From assembly GCA_900215285.1 (NCBI GenBank), contig OCMG01000004.1:1297501-1361500 (forward strand): a DNA stretch of 64,000 nt, written 5' to 3'. Source of the stretch: Ensifer adhaerens (GTDB lineage: Bacteria > Pseudomonadota > Alphaproteobacteria > Rhizobiales > Rhizobiaceae). The translations under genes and the position numbers were made by a program. Positions 38,850 through 49,107 of the stretch are shown piece by piece. The notes under the pieces were generated by a model. That model saw nothing but the letters and a program-made list of their open reading frames with translations. It did no database searches and was not told where the DNA came from. The stretch's first letter is position 1, and each line of letters opens with the position of its first letter.

Positions 38850-40760
38850 ATGGCAGGCAGAGGCGATAATTCGAAGGCCAAACCGGGCGGCGGGGTTGAT
38901 ACCGAGCCGCTCCGGCAGGCGATTACGGGCTGCATCCGCGCGGTTGCCGGCAGCCCGGAGATCGAGGTCGTATTTTCGAGCGAACGGCCCGGCTTTGCCG
39001 GCGACCGCATGCGCCTGCCCGAACTTTCGAAGCGCCCAACGGCCCACGACGTTTCCATGACGCGTGGCCTGGGCGACTCCATGGCGCTGCGCAAGGCCTG
39101 CCATAACGCCAAGGTTCATGCCGTCATGTCGCCGCAGGGCGATGATGCCAAGGCCGTGTTCGACGCCGTCGAGCAGGCGCGCGTGGAAGCCATTGGCTCC
39201 AACCGCATGGCCGGCATGGGCGACAATCTGGATACGGTTCTCGCGGACCGGCTGGCAAAGTCCAACTACCGCACCGTGACGCGGCGCGAGGATGCCCCCA
39301 TCCATGATGCCGTCGCCCTTCTGGTGCGCGAGCGGCTGACGGGGCGCAAGACGCCTGCGGAAGCCGGTCCCGTGCTCGATCTGTGGCGCGACTTTCTCGA
39401 AGAAAAGGGCGCGGTCGATCTGGACAAGCTGCCGGCGGCGATCGAGGACCAGCAGGCCTTCGCCAAGCTCGTGCGCAATCTTCTGACGTCGATGGAAATG
39501 GCCGAGAATTACGGCGATAACGACACGGAAGAGAATAACGACGAGGACAATTCCTCCGAAGACGACAGCCCGCGCAGCGACGAGGAAAATCAGGACAATG
39601 TCGAGGAAGAGGCCGGCGACGATGCCGCACCGTCCGAAGACAGCGAGACCTCGGAAGAACAGCTCGACGACGGCGAGATGGACGGCGCGGAGATCTCCGA
39701 CGACGACATGAGCGACGACGGCGACGAGGACAGCGAGACGCCCGGCGAAATGAAGCGCCCGGCGACGCCGTTTGACGATTTCAATGAAAAGGTCGACTAC
39801 AAGGTCTTCACGCAGGAATTCGACGAGGAAATCCCGGCAGAAGAGCTGTGCGACGAGTCTGAGCTCCTGCGTCTGCGCGCCTTCCTCGACAAGCAGCTCG
39901 CGCATCTGCAGGGCGCGGTTGGCCGTCTTGCAAATCGGTTGCAGCGCCGCTTGATGGCGCAACAGAACCGCTCCTGGGACTTCGACCTGGAAGAGGGCTA
40001 TCTGGATCCGGCGCGGCTCGTCCGCCTCGTCATCGACCCGATGCAGCCGCTTTCCTTCAAGCAGGAGCGCGATACGAAGTTCCGCGATACGGTCGTGACG
40101 CTGCTGATCGACAATTCCGGCTCCATGCGCGGCCGGCCGATCACGGTGGCCGCAACCTGCGCCGATATTCTGGCCCGCACACTGGAGCGCTGCGGCGTGA
40201 AGGTAGAGATCCTCGGTTTCACCACCAAGGCGTGGAAGGGCGGTCTTTCGCGCGAGAAGTGGCTGGCCGACGGCAAGCCGGCGACGCCCGGCCGCCTCAA
40301 CGACTTGCGCCACATCATCTACAAGTCGGCGGCCACACCGTGGCGGCGTGCACGAGCCAATCTCGGCCTGATGATGCGCGAAGGCCTGCTCAAGGAAAAC
40401 ATCGACGGCGAAGCGCTGATCTGGGCGCATAACCGCTTGCTGGCGCGGCCCGAGCAGCGTCGTATTCTCATGATGATCTCGGACGGCGCGCCGGTCGACG
40501 ATTCGACGCTGTCGGTCAATCCGGGCAATTATCTCGAGCGCCATCTGCGCGCGGTCATCGAGCAGATCGAGACGAAGTCGCCGGTCGAGCTTCTGGCCAT
40601 CGGTATTGGTCACGACGTGACGCGCTACTATCGTCGAGCCGTCACGATCGTGGATGCCGACGAGCTGGCAGGCGCGATGACCGAGCAGCTGGCAGCCTTG
40701 TTTGCCGACGAGAGCGAAGCGGGCGGCAGCGGCCGGCGTGGTCTGCGCCGCGCGGGTTGA
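38850..40760 (+). CDS. cobT: Cobaltochelatase subunit CobT
   Basis: 636-residue partner of CobS in the chelatase chaperone ring. It has an N-terminal alpha-helical domain, a long acidic linker of Asp/Glu repeats (about residues 215-310), and a C-terminal von Willebrand A domain with the MIDAS motif [13 protein letters not shown] near residue 417 and [11 protein letters not shown]. The order and length are typical for aerobic cobalamin producers. It is co-transcribed with cobS. Confidence 0.97.
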   Translation: MAGRGDNSKAKPGGGVDTEPLRQAITGCIRAVAGSPEIEVVFSSERPGFAGDRMRLPELSKRPTAHDVSMTRGLGDSMALRKACHNAKVHAVMSPQGDDAKAVFDAVEQARVEAIGSNRMAGMGDNLDTVLADRLAKSNYRTVTRREDAPIHDAVALLVRERLTGRKTPAEAGPVLDLWRDFLEEKGAVDLDKLPAAIEDQQAFAKLVRNLLTSMEMAENYGDNDTEENNDEDNSSEDDSPRSDEENQDNVEEEAGDDAAPSEDSETSEEQLDDGEMDGAEISDDDMSDDGDEDSETPGEMKRPATPFDDFNEKVDYKVFTQEFDEEIPAEELCDESELLRLRAFLDKQLAHLQGAVGRLANRLQRRLMAQQNRSWDFDLEEGYLDPARLVRLVIDPMQPLSFKQERDTKFRDTVVTLLIDNSGSMRGRPITVAATCADILARTLERCGVKVEILGFTTKAWKGGLSREKWLADGKPATPGRLNDLRHIIYKSAATPWRRARANLGLMMREGLLKENIDGEALIWAHNRLLARPEQRRILMMISDGAPVDDSTLSVNPGNYLERHLRAVIEQIETKSPVELLAIGIGHDVTRYYRRAVTIVDADELAGAMTEQLAALFADESEAGGSGRRGLRRAG

Positions 40761-40803
40761 TTGATCGCGCGATACGTTGTGCGACGGACAAGGGCGTTCT
40801 GAT

Positions 40804-41790
40804 TTGGCGAAATGGTTCTTGTCGTCCTCTGTCGCAGTTTTCGCATTGCTCGCAGGTTCAGTGTTTGCTGCACCTGTTGCTGTGACGAGCGAGCGGATCG
40901 AGGCATTCCGCGCGGGCAGCGCGGAGACGGTCTTCGGCCGGCTGGAGTTTCTCGGTGGGCTGGTCATGAAATCCGCGGACCCGAATTTCGGCGGCTGGTC
41001 ATCCATTCGTCTTCGGCCGGATCAGACCCATTTCGTCGGCGTGATCGATAATGGTGACTGGATCACTGGTTCGCTGGTGCGTGACTCCGCCGGCCGGCTT
41101 GCCGGGATCACGGATGTCGATGTCACGCCGATCCTCACAAAATCCGGTAAGCCGGACACGCGCAAGCAAATGGTGGATGCTGAAAGTCTGGCCTTTCGCC
41201 CGGGCGAGGTGCTGGTGGGTTTCGAGCGTTTTCATCGCGTTGATGTCTACCCCGACCCCGGCTTCCAGACCTCTGCGCCGAAACGGACTCTTTCCAAGCT
41301 CATCCCGGATGCACGACTGAAGGCCAACAAGAGCTTGGAGACGGTCGTGGTTGCGCCCACCGACGGACCTTTGGCCGGCGCACCGGTCATCGTCGCGGAA
41401 GAGAGCCTGAACGCCGCTGGCGACAATTATGCCGCTGTTCTCGAAGGCCCGCGCAAGGGCATCTTCTATGTCCGTCGTCACGGCAGCTTCGATATCAGCG
41501 ACGGGACGTTTCTGCCGAGCGGCGATCTGGTGCTTCTGGAGCGCAGCTTCAGCCTGCTGCAGGGCGTCGGCATCCGGCTGAGGCTGATCCGGGCCGATGA
41601 TATCAAGCCCGATGCAACGGTAGATGGCGAGGAACTTATGGTAGCCGATCTGAGCTACAAGATCGACAACATGGAAGGTGTGGATGCCTTCCGCGCCGCC
41701 GACGGCTCGACGCATCTGGTCCTCGTCTCCGACAACAACAATTCCTTCCTGCAGAGCAATCTCATGCTGGAGTTTGGGCTGAGGGATTGA
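40804..41790 (+). CDS. Phytase-like esterase domain protein (PF13449 type), secreted
   Basis: 328-residue exported protein. From the TTG at 40804 it reads MAKWFLSSSVAVFALLAGSVFAAP, a signal peptide with cleavage near FAA. The body resembles the esterase-like phytase family: a beta-propeller-like pattern with GWSSIRLRPDQTHFVGVIDNG, DAESLAFRPGEVLVGFER, DNMEGVDAFRAADG and VLVSDNNN. A TTG at 40777 is an alternative start. It follows cobT by 43 bases and may be read through from cobST. Substrate unknown. Confidence 0.78.
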   Translation: MAKWFLSSSVAVFALLAGSVFAAPVAVTSERIEAFRAGSAETVFGRLEFLGGLVMKSADPNFGGWSSIRLRPDQTHFVGVIDNGDWITGSLVRDSAGRLAGITDVDVTPILTKSGKPDTRKQMVDAESLAFRPGEVLVGFERFHRVDVYPDPGFQTSAPKRTLSKLIPDARLKANKSLETVVVAPTDGPLAGAPVIVAEESLNAAGDNYAAVLEGPRKGIFYVRRHGSFDISDGTFLPSGDLVLLERSFSLLQGVGIRLRLIRADDIKPDATVDGEELMVADLSYKIDNMEGVDAFRAADGSTHLVLVSDNNNSFLQSNLMLEFGLRD

Positions 41791-41860
41791 AGTCTTTCAG
41801 CCCGCAGACGCGGGCTGGCTGGATCCCGGCTCCAGGGCCGGGATAACGGTGAAGCGGGGC

Positions 41861-42496
41861 TCAGGCCTTCGCAGCCGCCGGCATGGGCTTCACGACCGAG
41901 ATGAAGGCCCCATAGGGCAGCAGCAGGACAATGCCGCAGAGCAGCTTCACCACGAAATCGCCGATCAGCCAGGAAATCCAGCGCGGGGCTTCCGTTGCAA
42001 AGACGCCGAGGATCGAGGACCAGCCGGTGGCGAAGTCGTCATTCGGGCCGATGAAGGCGAAGATGGGCGCAAAGGCCAGCGAGAAGAAGATCACGGTGTC
42101 GATGGCCGAGCCGAGCAGGCTGGCAATCAGCGGCGCCTTCCACCACGACAGCCGACGCAGGCGGTTGAACACGGTGATGTCCAGCAACTGGCCGACCAGA
42201 TAGGCCGTGCCGGAGGCAATCGCGATGCGATGCGTGGAGGCGAAGATGGAGAAGAGAACCGCAATGGCAAAGCCGACGGCAACCACCTTGCGCGCAGCCG
42301 ATGTGCCGAACTGACGGTTCGTCAAATCGGTGACCAGAAAGGCGAAGGGATAGGTAAAGGCCCCATAGGTCAGCAGATCGGCGAGATTGATGCCGAAGAG
42401 CGTCGCGTTGAACGGGAACTGAACGAGATAGTTGGAGGCGACAACCACGAGGGTCATCAGGCCCACGAAGGGCAGAGTACGCTTGTCTATCAGCAT
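41861..42496 (-). CDS. Queuosine precursor transporter (YhhQ/DUF165 family)
   Basis: 211-residue inner-membrane protein with about six helices that imports preQ0/preQ1 or related precursors. Family blocks are LPFVGLMTLVVVASNYLVQFP, LLTYGAFTYPFAFLVTDLTNR, SGTAYLVGQLLDITVFNRLR and GSAIDTVIFF. The start at 42496 is favoured: the first residues MLIDKRTLPF are conserved in character and AGGA lies 8-11 bases upstream. Initiation at 42568 would translate through the riboswitch. This gene is alone, after the rpmB terminator. Confidence 0.88.
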   Translation of the reverse strand: MLIDKRTLPFVGLMTLVVVASNYLVQFPFNATLFGINLADLLTYGAFTYPFAFLVTDLTNRQFGTSAARKVVAVGFAIAVLFSIFASTHRIAIASGTAYLVGQLLDITVFNRLRRLSWWKAPLIASLLGSAIDTVIFFSLAFAPIFAFIGPNDDFATGWSSILGVFATEAPRWISWLIGDFVVKLLCGIVLLLPYGAFISVVKPMPAAAKA

Positions 42497-42523
42497 TTTT
42501 TTATCCTGGGTGATGCCACCAGT
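42493..42523 (-). promoter_or_regulatory. preQ1-I riboswitch candidate overlapping the transporter start codon
   Basis: On the minus strand, CUGG (42522-42519) can pair with CCAG (42509-42506) as P1; GCAU in the loop (42516-42513) pairs with AUGC (42496-42493) as the pseudoknot P2; an A-rich linker (AUAAAAAA) connects them, and a cytosine follows the P2 strand as in the preQ1-binding position. This is the compact preQ1-I design. The start codon AUG forms the 3' strand of P2 and AGGA lies at the end of P1, so ligand binding would block translation. Confidence 0.75.
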
Positions 42524-42568
42524 TGGAGGAACGACAATGTGATGGGGAGACCGGAGTGTCTCATTCAT

Positions 42569-42607
42569 GAGAAAAGGCTCGGATGCGGGGCATCCAAGCC
42601 TTTTCTC
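42569..42607 (-). terminator. rpmB terminator
   Basis: GAGAAAAGGCT (42569-42579) and AGCCTTTTCTC (42597-42607) pair perfectly and the stem continues with GGATGC/GCATCC after one mismatch. On the minus strand, T-rich bases lie in the descending arm (CCTTTTCTC). It sits 21 bases after the rpmB stop and before the transporter leader. Confidence 0.8.
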
Positions 42608-42627
42608 AGAAGTTCATACGCAGTCGA

Positions 42628-42918
42628 TCAAGCAGCTTCAGCGAGCTTCTTGGCGATCTGGCGCTTCAGCAGGCGCGCGCGCATGCTAAGTTCGTTTTCG
42701 TTTGCCTTGGCGAGGAAGGCATCAAGGCCACCGCGATGCTCGACGGAGCGCAGCGCTGCAGCGGAAACGCGCAGGCGGAAGCTCTGGCCGAGTGCATCCG
42801 AAATCAGCGTCACGTTGACGAGGTTCGGGAGGAAGCGGCGCTTCGTCTTGTTGTTTGCATGGCTGACGTTGTTGCCAACCTGGACGCCCTTGGCGGTCAA
42901 TTCGCAGCTGCGCGACAT
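42628..42918 (-). CDS. rpmB: 50S ribosomal protein L28
   Basis: Large-subunit ribosomal protein of 96 residues: [21 protein letters not shown], then [15 protein letters not shown] and the basic C-terminal helix [14 protein letters not shown]. The alphaproteobacterial length is normal. It is a single-gene unit with its own terminator, divergent from the DUF3108 gene. Confidence 0.97.
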   Translation of the reverse strand: MSRSCELTAKGVQVGNNVSHANNKTKRRFLPNLVNVTLISDALGQSFRLRVSAAALRSVEHRGGLDAFLAKANENELSMRARLLKRQIAKKLAEAA

Positions 42919-43162
42919 GGTTACACCCTATGTTTTCGTGCGGCCGGGCAAAAGGTTTCCGTTGCCGGAACGGCCTTTTCCATCTGGCCATGATTGGAAA
43001 GTTGCGGTTCTATAGTCATACGGCGGACACACGTCAAGCCAAACCTCATGAAAACGCCGAAATTCCGGGCTGCACTCTGCTGAACACGGCGTTCAGCAGG
43101 CATTCATGAGGGCGGTGCGAGGATCGCTGACAGATTGTTTCCCTTCTTTTCGGTTTGCAAAC

Positions 43163-43969
43163 ATGGACCAGAATCGCGTGCTCATCCCCTTTCGTCCGGC
43201 CCGAGTGGCCGTTCTTGCCCTTTCGGCGCTCGGTGTTGTCGCGCCCCTGAATGCGGCCCTCCCTGCGGCAACCATCAACCATGTGACCGATTACGCGATT
43301 ACCTTGTCGGGCCTGAGCCTTGCCAAGGCTTCCTTCCGCACGGAGATTGCCGGCAAGGACTTCCAGATCCAGGGCCAGTTCAGGACGACAGGGCTTGCCC
43401 GCCTGTTCAGGAAGGTGGAAGGCTCGGCGAATGTGTCGGGCAAGCTGAAGGGCGACAATTTCGTCGCCGAGAGTTACCGCTCGGACTATATCGCCGGGAG
43501 CGCACACAAGGTCTATCAGGTGTCGTTCTCGGGCGGCGGCGTGAAGTCGTTTCAGGCCGAACCAAAGCTCAATCCGCCGCAAAACTGGGTGCCGATCACG
43601 CCCGCGGACATCGCCCGTGCGGTCGATCCGCTTTCAGGTCTCATCCTGCCGGCGAATGCCAATCCCTGTGCGGGGACGATTCCCATTTTCGACGGTGAGG
43701 CGCGGACGGATTTCCAGCTGACCGACAAGGGCGTGAAGAACTATCGCAACGATCGCGAGAAACTGGAGGCGCATGTCTGCGGCCTGAAAATCGGTTTGAA
43801 AGCCGGCTATCGCAAGGGCAAGAGCGACATGGAATATGTCGCCAAGCTGAAGGACATGGAGATCTGGTTTGCCAAATCTCCGGTTGCCGATGTATACGCT
43901 CCGGTCAGGATCCTCGTGCCGACCGGGTTCGGATCCGTGGAGATCGCTGCAACCCGATTTGGTGCCTGA
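43163..43969 (+). CDS. DUF3108 domain exported protein
   Basis: 268-residue protein with an N-terminal signal or anchor (RVAVLALSALGVVAPLNAALPA) and a beta-rich DUF3108 domain: DYAITLSGLSLAKASFRTEIAGK, FRTTGLARLFRKVEGSANVSG, IPIFDGEARTDFQL. Family function is unknown; envelope location is inferred. ATG 43163 (MDQNRVLIPF) is used; an ATG at 43106 (MRAVRGSLTD) is a possible longer start but has no better ribosome site. Its position beside rpmB recurs in rhizobia. Confidence 0.82.
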   Translation: MDQNRVLIPFRPARVAVLALSALGVVAPLNAALPAATINHVTDYAITLSGLSLAKASFRTEIAGKDFQIQGQFRTTGLARLFRKVEGSANVSGKLKGDNFVAESYRSDYIAGSAHKVYQVSFSGGGVKSFQAEPKLNPPQNWVPITPADIARAVDPLSGLILPANANPCAGTIPIFDGEARTDFQLTDKGVKNYRNDREKLEAHVCGLKIGLKAGYRKGKSDMEYVAKLKDMEIWFAKSPVADVYAPVRILVPTGFGSVEIAATRFGA

Positions 43970-44005
43970 CCGCCGGCATTTCCGGCTCTGGCCGGAGATG
44001 AGACG

Positions 44006-44881
44006 ATGAAATCCCGCGCCACCCTGATCGGGTTCACCGCCATTCTCATGTGGTCGTTGTTGGCATTGATGACGGCGGCCTCGGGCAAGATGCCGCCCTT
44101 CCAGCTGGCCGCCGTGACCTTCCTGATCGGCAGCCTGCCGGGCCTGATCATGCTGGCGGCAAAGCCGGCTCGTGTTGCCGCCTTCCGGCAGCCCTGGCCG
44201 GTCTGGGTAACGGGGATTGCAGGCCTTTTCGGCTATCACTTCCTCTATTTCACGGCGCTGCGCAACGCGCCGCCGGCGGAAGCCGGGCTGATTGCCTATC
44301 TGTGGCCGCTCTTCATCGTGCTTGGCTCGGCGCTGTTGCCGGGCGAGCGGCTGAGGCTGCATCATGTCCTCGGTGCCGTGCTTGGCCTGTCGGGCTCGTT
44401 CCTCATCGTCTCGCGCAACGGACTTTCCTTCGATGGCGCCTATACGCTCGGCTATGTCATGGCCTTTCTCTGCGCCTTCACCTGGGCGGCCTATTCGCTG
44501 ATGTCGCGGAAATTCGGCTCGGTGCCGACGGATGCGGTGACGGCCTTTTGTCTGGCGACTTCGGTACTCTCGCTGATCAGCCATCTGGCGCTGGAACAGA
44601 CAGTGTGGCCTGAGACGACGAGCCAATGGATCGCCGTGATTGGTCTCGGCCTCTTCCCGGTTGGCCTTGCCTTCTACACCTGGGATTACGGGGTGAAGAG
44701 GGGGGATATCCAGCTTTTGGGCGCGGCAAGCTATGCCGCGCCACTGCTCTCGACGGGTGCGTTGATCCTTGGCGGTTTCGCCGAACCATCCTGGCGGATT
44801 GCCGGGGCCGGCCTGCTGATCACGGCCGGCGCGGTCATCGCCGCGCGTGACATGATCTTCAAGCGCCGCGTCGCGGCATAG
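44006..44881 (+). CDS. DMT-superfamily exporter (EamA/YddG-like)
   Basis: 291-residue inner-membrane transporter with ten hydrophobic helices in two EamA halves, from GFTAILMWSLLALMTAASG to GAGLLITAGAVIAARDMI. The LLALMTAASGKMPPFQLAA stretch resembles YddG, an aromatic amino-acid exporter, but substrates of this superfamily are difficult to infer. It is convergent with the cupin gene, whose stop lies 3 bases away. Confidence 0.85.
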   Translation: MKSRATLIGFTAILMWSLLALMTAASGKMPPFQLAAVTFLIGSLPGLIMLAAKPARVAAFRQPWPVWVTGIAGLFGYHFLYFTALRNAPPAEAGLIAYLWPLFIVLGSALLPGERLRLHHVLGAVLGLSGSFLIVSRNGLSFDGAYTLGYVMAFLCAFTWAAYSLMSRKFGSVPTDAVTAFCLATSVLSLISHLALEQTVWPETTSQWIAVIGLGLFPVGLAFYTWDYGVKRGDIQLLGAASYAAPLLSTGALILGGFAEPSWRIAGAGLLITAGAVIAARDMIFKRRVAA

Positions 44882-44884
44882 CAT

Positions 44885-45307
44885 TTACCGGCCCGGTTGC
44901 CAGTCGGGCGGGGCCATCTCGAAGCTTTCGAAGGTGAAGCCCGGCGCGACCGTGCAGCTCACCAGCGTGAAATCGCCCGTTGATTCCGCCGATTGCCAAC
45001 AGCCAGCGGGTACGATGACCTGCGGCCGCTCGCCGGACACCACGTCCGGTCCGAGACGATGCGTCGCAACGGACTTGCCATCTTCCGACAGCGAAAGCTT
45101 CAGCGGGCTGCCTGCGTGATAGAGCCAGACTTCGCTCGCATCCGTCACCTTGTGCCAATGCGAGCGCTCGCCCTTTTCCAGCAGATAATAGATCGCCGTC
45201 GAATGGCCGCGCGGCCCGCCTGCCGAATCCCGAAAGGTCTCGGCATACCAGCCGCCTTCCGGGTGGCGCTGCATGGCAAGAGCTGCGACGATGGCGGCTG
45301 CGTTCAC
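44885..45307 (-). CDS. Cupin protein (DUF985 family)
   Basis: 140-residue cupin. The core contains [33 protein letters not shown] (metal-binding His/Glu pattern) and [12 protein letters not shown], typical of DUF985 (sometimes called cupin_5). Its start ATG overlaps the stop of gloB by 4 bases, so it is translated as the second gene of a pair. Biochemical role unknown; a sugar isomerase-like fold has been suggested for relatives. Confidence 0.82.
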   Translation of the reverse strand: MNAAAIVAALAMQRHPEGGWYAETFRDSAGGPRGHSTAIYYLLEKGERSHWHKVTDASEVWLYHAGSPLKLSLSEDGKSVATHRLGPDVVSGERPQVIVPAGCWQSAESTGDFTLVSCTVAPGFTFESFEMAPPDWQPGR

Positions 45308-46035
45308 TTGAAATTGTCCTTGCCCTTGCGGATCTCGGCAAACTCTTCCGCCGATTTGGCGCGAAGAAAAGGATTGGTTGTTTTTTCAAGCCCGATCGTC
45401 GTTGGCGCGGTGAAGCGGTTCTTTTCGCGCAGTTCGGCAATCTCCTCGGCGCGGGCGACGAGTGCGGGGTTTTCAGGTTCCACGGTCAATGCATAGCGTG
45501 CATTGGACTGCGTGTATTCGTGACCAAAATAGACAGTGGTCTCGTCAGGCAGCTGACCCAGTCGCTGGAGCGACCTGTGCATCTGCTCCATCGTACCTTC
45601 GAAGACGCGGCCGCAACCCAGCGCGAAGAGCGTGTCGGCGGCAAAGAGCAGCTTGTCTTCAGGCAGATGGTAGCAGATGTGGCCGAGCGTATGGCCGGGT
45701 GTTTCGATGACATCGACCGGACGGCCGGCGAATTCGAAGCGCTCGCCATCCCTGACCGTTCGGGTCAGGCCACCAATCTTGTGCTTTTCCCCTTCCGGCC
45801 CGATCACCTCAATCTTGAAACGGGCAGCGAGCGGAGCAATCGCGCCGGTGTGGTCGGCGTGGTGATGCGTGATGAAGAGATGGCTCAGAGTCCACCCACG
45901 CCGATCGAGCGCTTCGAGGATGGGGCCTTCTTCCGGTGCGTCTATCGCTGCCGTCAGCCCCGTTTCAGGGTCATGCATAAGGACGCCGAAATTGTCCGAG
46001 AGACAGGGGAAGAGATCGATATCCAGCTCAGTCAT
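45304..46035 (-). CDS. gloB: Hydroxyacylglutathione hydrolase (glyoxalase II)
   Basis: Metallo-beta-lactamase-fold thioesterase that hydrolyses S-D-lactoylglutathione in methylglyoxal detoxification. The dinuclear metal motif is [11 protein letters not shown]; further ligands lie in [24 protein letters not shown] and [15 protein letters not shown]. Length 243. It is the first gene of the gloB-cupin pair and is divergent from the methyltransferase gene, a pairing common in rhizobia. Confidence 0.93.
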   Translation of the reverse strand: MTELDIDLFPCLSDNFGVLMHDPETGLTAAIDAPEEGPILEALDRRGWTLSHLFITHHHADHTGAIAPLAARFKIEVIGPEGEKHKIGGLTRTVRDGERFEFAGRPVDVIETPGHTLGHICYHLPEDKLLFAADTLFALGCGRVFEGTMEQMHRSLQRLGQLPDETTVYFGHEYTQSNARYALTVEPENPALVARAEEIAELREKNRFTAPTTIGLEKTTNPFLRAKSAEEFAEIRKGKDNFK

Positions 46036-46118
46036 TTGGTTTTCCCGATTGTTGACCTTATCTGGAATCTAGTCGCTCGACGCTTGATGTCCACCCGTCT
46101 CCTGATAACAATTGCTTC

Positions 46119-46865
46119 ATGTATGCCGATATCGTCGATCTGAGAGAATTCTACCTGTCGTCCGTCGGACGGATGGCGGAGCAGTCCATCACCATGGCGC
46201 TCTCCGCAATCTGGCAGGGTGTGCCCGACGAGCGGCTGATGGGGCTGGGCTATGCGCTGCCCTATCTGGATCGCTTCAAGGCGGGGACGGAACGGACATT
46301 CGCCTTCATGCCGGCGGGGCAGGGCGCGGTGAATTGGCCCGTGCCGGGCCTTTCGGCTGCCGCTCTTGTCTTTGACGAGGAGTTGCCGCTTCCGGATGCG
46401 TCCCTCGACCGCGTGCTGATGGTGCATTCGCTCGAATTTGCGGAAAGCCCGCGCGAGACGCTGAAGGAACTGTGGCGTGTGCTGGCCCCTGGCGGACGCC
46501 TCGTCATCGTCGTGCCCAATAGGCGCGGGCTCTGGGCGCGGCTTGATAACACACCTTTCGGCACCGGTCGGCCCTATTCGCGCAGCCAGTTGATCGCACT
46601 GTTGCGCGAGACCAATTTCACGCCCGGCGCGATGAGCGAGGCGCTGTTCTTCCCGCCCGCCGCACGGCGCTCCCTGCTCGGCATGTGGCAGGGCATGGAA
46701 AAGATCGGCCGCAAACTCTGGCCCGCCTTTTCCGGCGTCGTCATCATCGAAGCGCACAAGCGGCTCTATCAGGGCCTGCCGGTTGCGGTCCGCGCCTCGC
46801 GCCGCGTCTTCGTCCCCGTACTCGCGCCGCATGGGGTTCCGACGACGCGCATACGAGCAGATTGA
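46119..46865 (+). CDS. Class I SAM-dependent methyltransferase
   Basis: 248-residue protein with a Methyltransf_11-like core: LPLPDASLDRVLMVHSLEFA corresponds to motifs II-III, and ELWRVLAPGGRLVIVVPNRRG is the typical post-I strand. The glycine-rich SAM loop is degenerate (GLGYALPYLDRF), so motif I is not textbook. It is adjacent and divergent to gloB. The substrate is not evident; a role with glyoxalase is only contextual. Confidence 0.78.
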   Translation: MYADIVDLREFYLSSVGRMAEQSITMALSAIWQGVPDERLMGLGYALPYLDRFKAGTERTFAFMPAGQGAVNWPVPGLSAAALVFDEELPLPDASLDRVLMVHSLEFAESPRETLKELWRVLAPGGRLVIVVPNRRGLWARLDNTPFGTGRPYSRSQLIALLRETNFTPGAMSEALFFPPAARRSLLGMWQGMEKIGRKLWPAFSGVVIIEAHKRLYQGLPVAVRASRRVFVPVLAPHGVPTTRIRAD

Positions 46866-47060
46866 AGGCAGGCGGCTGCGCCGCCGCGATCTAACCCTCC
46901 CCCAAACGCCCCACGCCAATCGCTTATCGCTGTTGGGGCGAACTATCCTCTCCCCGAGGGAGTGGCAAAAAACTGCGCTGATCCGTCTCAAATCCGCGCC
47001 CTCGACAAAAGTGCCATTCCGCACTATTGCCTTGTCCTTCCTAATTCAGGGGCTTTTCGC

Positions 47061-48167
47061 ATGACTACGACTGCTTCCGCACCCGTTCCGCGTCCCGGCG
47101 TGATGGAGATTTCGGCCTATGTGCCGGGTAAGGACGGAGCTGGCTTTTCCGGCCGCATCTTCAAGCTGTCCTCCAATGAGACGCCGCTTGGCCCAAGCCC
47201 GGCCGCTATCGAAGCCTATCGGGCGTCGGCGGATCATCTGGAGCTCTATCCGGACGGGCAGGCGACGGAGTTGCGTGAGGCGATCGCGACGGTGCATGGG
47301 CTGAATCCCGCAAACATCATTTGCGGGGCAGGTTCTGACGAGCTGCTGGGTCTGTTGTGTCGCTGCTATCTCGGTGCCGGCGACGAGGCGATCATCACGG
47401 AACACGGCTTCCTCGTCTATCGCATCCAGATCACGGCGTCTGGCGCCACACCCGTGACCGTGCGGGAAGACGAGTGCCGGGTGAATGTGGACAACATTCT
47501 TGCCGCGGTCACGGAGAAGACCAAGGCTGTCTTCATTGCCAATCCCGGCAATCCGACCGGCTCCTACATTCCCATGGCCGACATCCGCCGTCTGCATGCC
47601 GGCCTGCCTGCGCATGTGCTCCTCGTGCTGGACGCGGCCTATGCCGAATATGTTCGCCGCAATGATTACGAGACCGGCGTCGAGCTTGTGTCATCCAGTC
47701 GGAATGTCGTCATGTGCCGCACGTTCTCCAAGGTTTATGGGCTGGCAGCGCTACGGGTCGGCTGGCTCTACGGACCCTCTGACATCCTGGCGGCACTGAA
47801 CCGTGTGCGCGGGCCATTCAACATGTCCGTCCCGGGTCTGGCGGCAGCAGCAGCTGCGGTGCGCGACCAGGCCTTTGTCGAGAAGGCGGTGGCGTTTAAT
47901 TCGCTCTGGCTGGAAAAGCTGACGCATGCGTTCGAGGCGATCGGCCTGAAGGTCACGCCGTCAGTCGCCAATTTCGTGCTCATCCATTTTCCCGATATCG
48001 ATGGCAAGCGCGCGCCGGAGGCGGATGCTTTCCTGTCGTCGCGTGGCTACATCCTGCGCGGCGTCGCAGGCTACGGGCTGCCCAATGCTCTGCGCATGAC
48101 GGTCGGAACGGAAGAGGCCAATCGCGGCGTCATCGAGACGCTGGGCGAATTTATGAGGCAGGCATAA
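47061..48167 (+). CDS. hisC: Histidinol-phosphate/aromatic aminotransferase (HisC type)
   Basis: PLP-dependent class I/II aminotransferase of 368 residues. Motifs: [15 protein letters not shown], the nucleotide-independent PLP pocket [20 protein letters not shown], and the Schiff-base Lys in [16 protein letters not shown]. HisC paralogues can serve histidine or phenylalanine/tyrosine synthesis; linkage to a prephenate dehydrogenase one base downstream favours an aromatic role here. ATG 47061 follows a CAGGGG site. The frame extends upstream to 46962 without support. Confidence 0.9.
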   Translation: MTTTASAPVPRPGVMEISAYVPGKDGAGFSGRIFKLSSNETPLGPSPAAIEAYRASADHLELYPDGQATELREAIATVHGLNPANIICGAGSDELLGLLCRCYLGAGDEAIITEHGFLVYRIQITASGATPVTVREDECRVNVDNILAAVTEKTKAVFIANPGNPTGSYIPMADIRRLHAGLPAHVLLVLDAAYAEYVRRNDYETGVELVSSSRNVVMCRTFSKVYGLAALRVGWLYGPSDILAALNRVRGPFNMSVPGLAAAAAAVRDQAFVEKAVAFNSLWLEKLTHAFEAIGLKVTPSVANFVLIHFPDIDGKRAPEADAFLSSRGYILRGVAGYGLPNALRMTVGTEEANRGVIETLGEFMRQA

Positions 48168-48168
48168 G

Positions 48169-49107
48169 GTGGCGAAGCTTTACGAACATATTGCCCTGAT
48201 CGGCATCGGCCTGATCGGTTCATCGATCGCGCGCGATATCAAGGCGCAGGGGTTGGCTGGCAAGGTGACGATTTCGTCGCGCAGCGCCGCAACGCTGAAG
48301 CGGGCCGAAGAACTCGAACTGGGCGACGCCTATTTGGCGGATGCGGCGGAGGCGGTGCGTGATGCCGATCTCGTGATCATCTCTGTCCCGGTCGGCGCGT
48401 CAGGCGCGGTTGCCGAACAGATTGCCGGCAGCCTCAAGCCCGGCGCCACGGTCACGGATGTGGGCTCCACAAAGGCATCCGTCATCGCGCAGATGCAGCC
48501 GCACATTCCGGAAAACGTCCATTTCATTCCCGGCCACCCGATCGCAGGCACCGAGCATTCGGGGCCGGATGCCGGCTTCGCCGGACTTTTCGTTGGCCGT
48601 TGGTGCATCCTGACGCCGGTCCCGGGCACGGACGCCGAGGCTGTCGCGAAGCTGCGCACTTTCTGGAACGGCCTCGGCTCCAAGGTCGAGGAGATGGATC
48701 CGGCGCATCACGACAAGGTCCTCGCGATCGTTTCGCATCTGCCGCACATCATCGCCTACAATATCGTCGGCACGGCAGACGATCTGGAGACCGTGACGGA
48801 ATCGGAAGTCATCAAGTACTCCGCGTCCGGTTTCCGCGACTTCACGCGCCTGGCCTCTTCCGATCCCACGATGTGGCGCGATGTCTGCCTCCACAACAAG
48901 GATGCGATCCTCGAAATGCTGGCGCGCTTCTCTGAGGACCTCGCCTATCTGCAGCGGGCGATCCGCTGGGGCGATGGCGACAAGCTGTTTGACCTCTTCA
49001 CCCGAACCCGTGCCATTCGCCGCTCGATCATCGAGGCCGGGCAGGATACAGCAGCGCCGGACTTCGGTCGTCACGGCGCTGCAGGCGATCTTAAAGCGGG
49101 GGAATAA
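48169..49107 (+). CDS. Prephenate/arogenate dehydrogenase
   Basis: NAD(P)-dependent oxidative decarboxylase of tyrosine synthesis. The nucleotide loop is ALIGIGLIGSSIARDI; TDVGSTKASV and HPIAGTEHSGPDAG are substrate-site motifs, and FRDFTRLASSDP is typical of the C-terminal domain. Its 312 residues lack a chorismate mutase domain. The GTG start at 48169 lies one base after the hisC stop, so it is translationally coupled. Its 3' end overlaps the convergent DUF2125 gene by 17 bases. Confidence 0.92.
   Translation: MAKLYEHIALIGIGLIGSSIARDIKAQGLAGKVTISSRSAATLKRAEELELGDAYLADAAEAVRDADLVIISVPVGASGAVAEQIAGSLKPGATVTDVGSTKASVIAQMQPHIPENVHFIPGHPIAGTEHSGPDAGFAGLFVGRWCILTPVPGTDAEAVAKLRTFWNGLGSKVEEMDPAHHDKVLAIVSHLPHIIAYNIVGTADDLETVTESEVIKYSASGFRDFTRLASSDPTMWRDVCLHNKDAILEMLARFSEDLAYLQRAIRWGDGDKLFDLFTRTRAIRRSIIEAGQDTAAPDFGRHGAAGDLKAGE

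Noticed and set aside
42497-42568. Upstream start for the queuosine transporter
   Set aside because: The extra 24 codons coincide with the preQ1 riboswitch candidate and are not membrane- or family-like.
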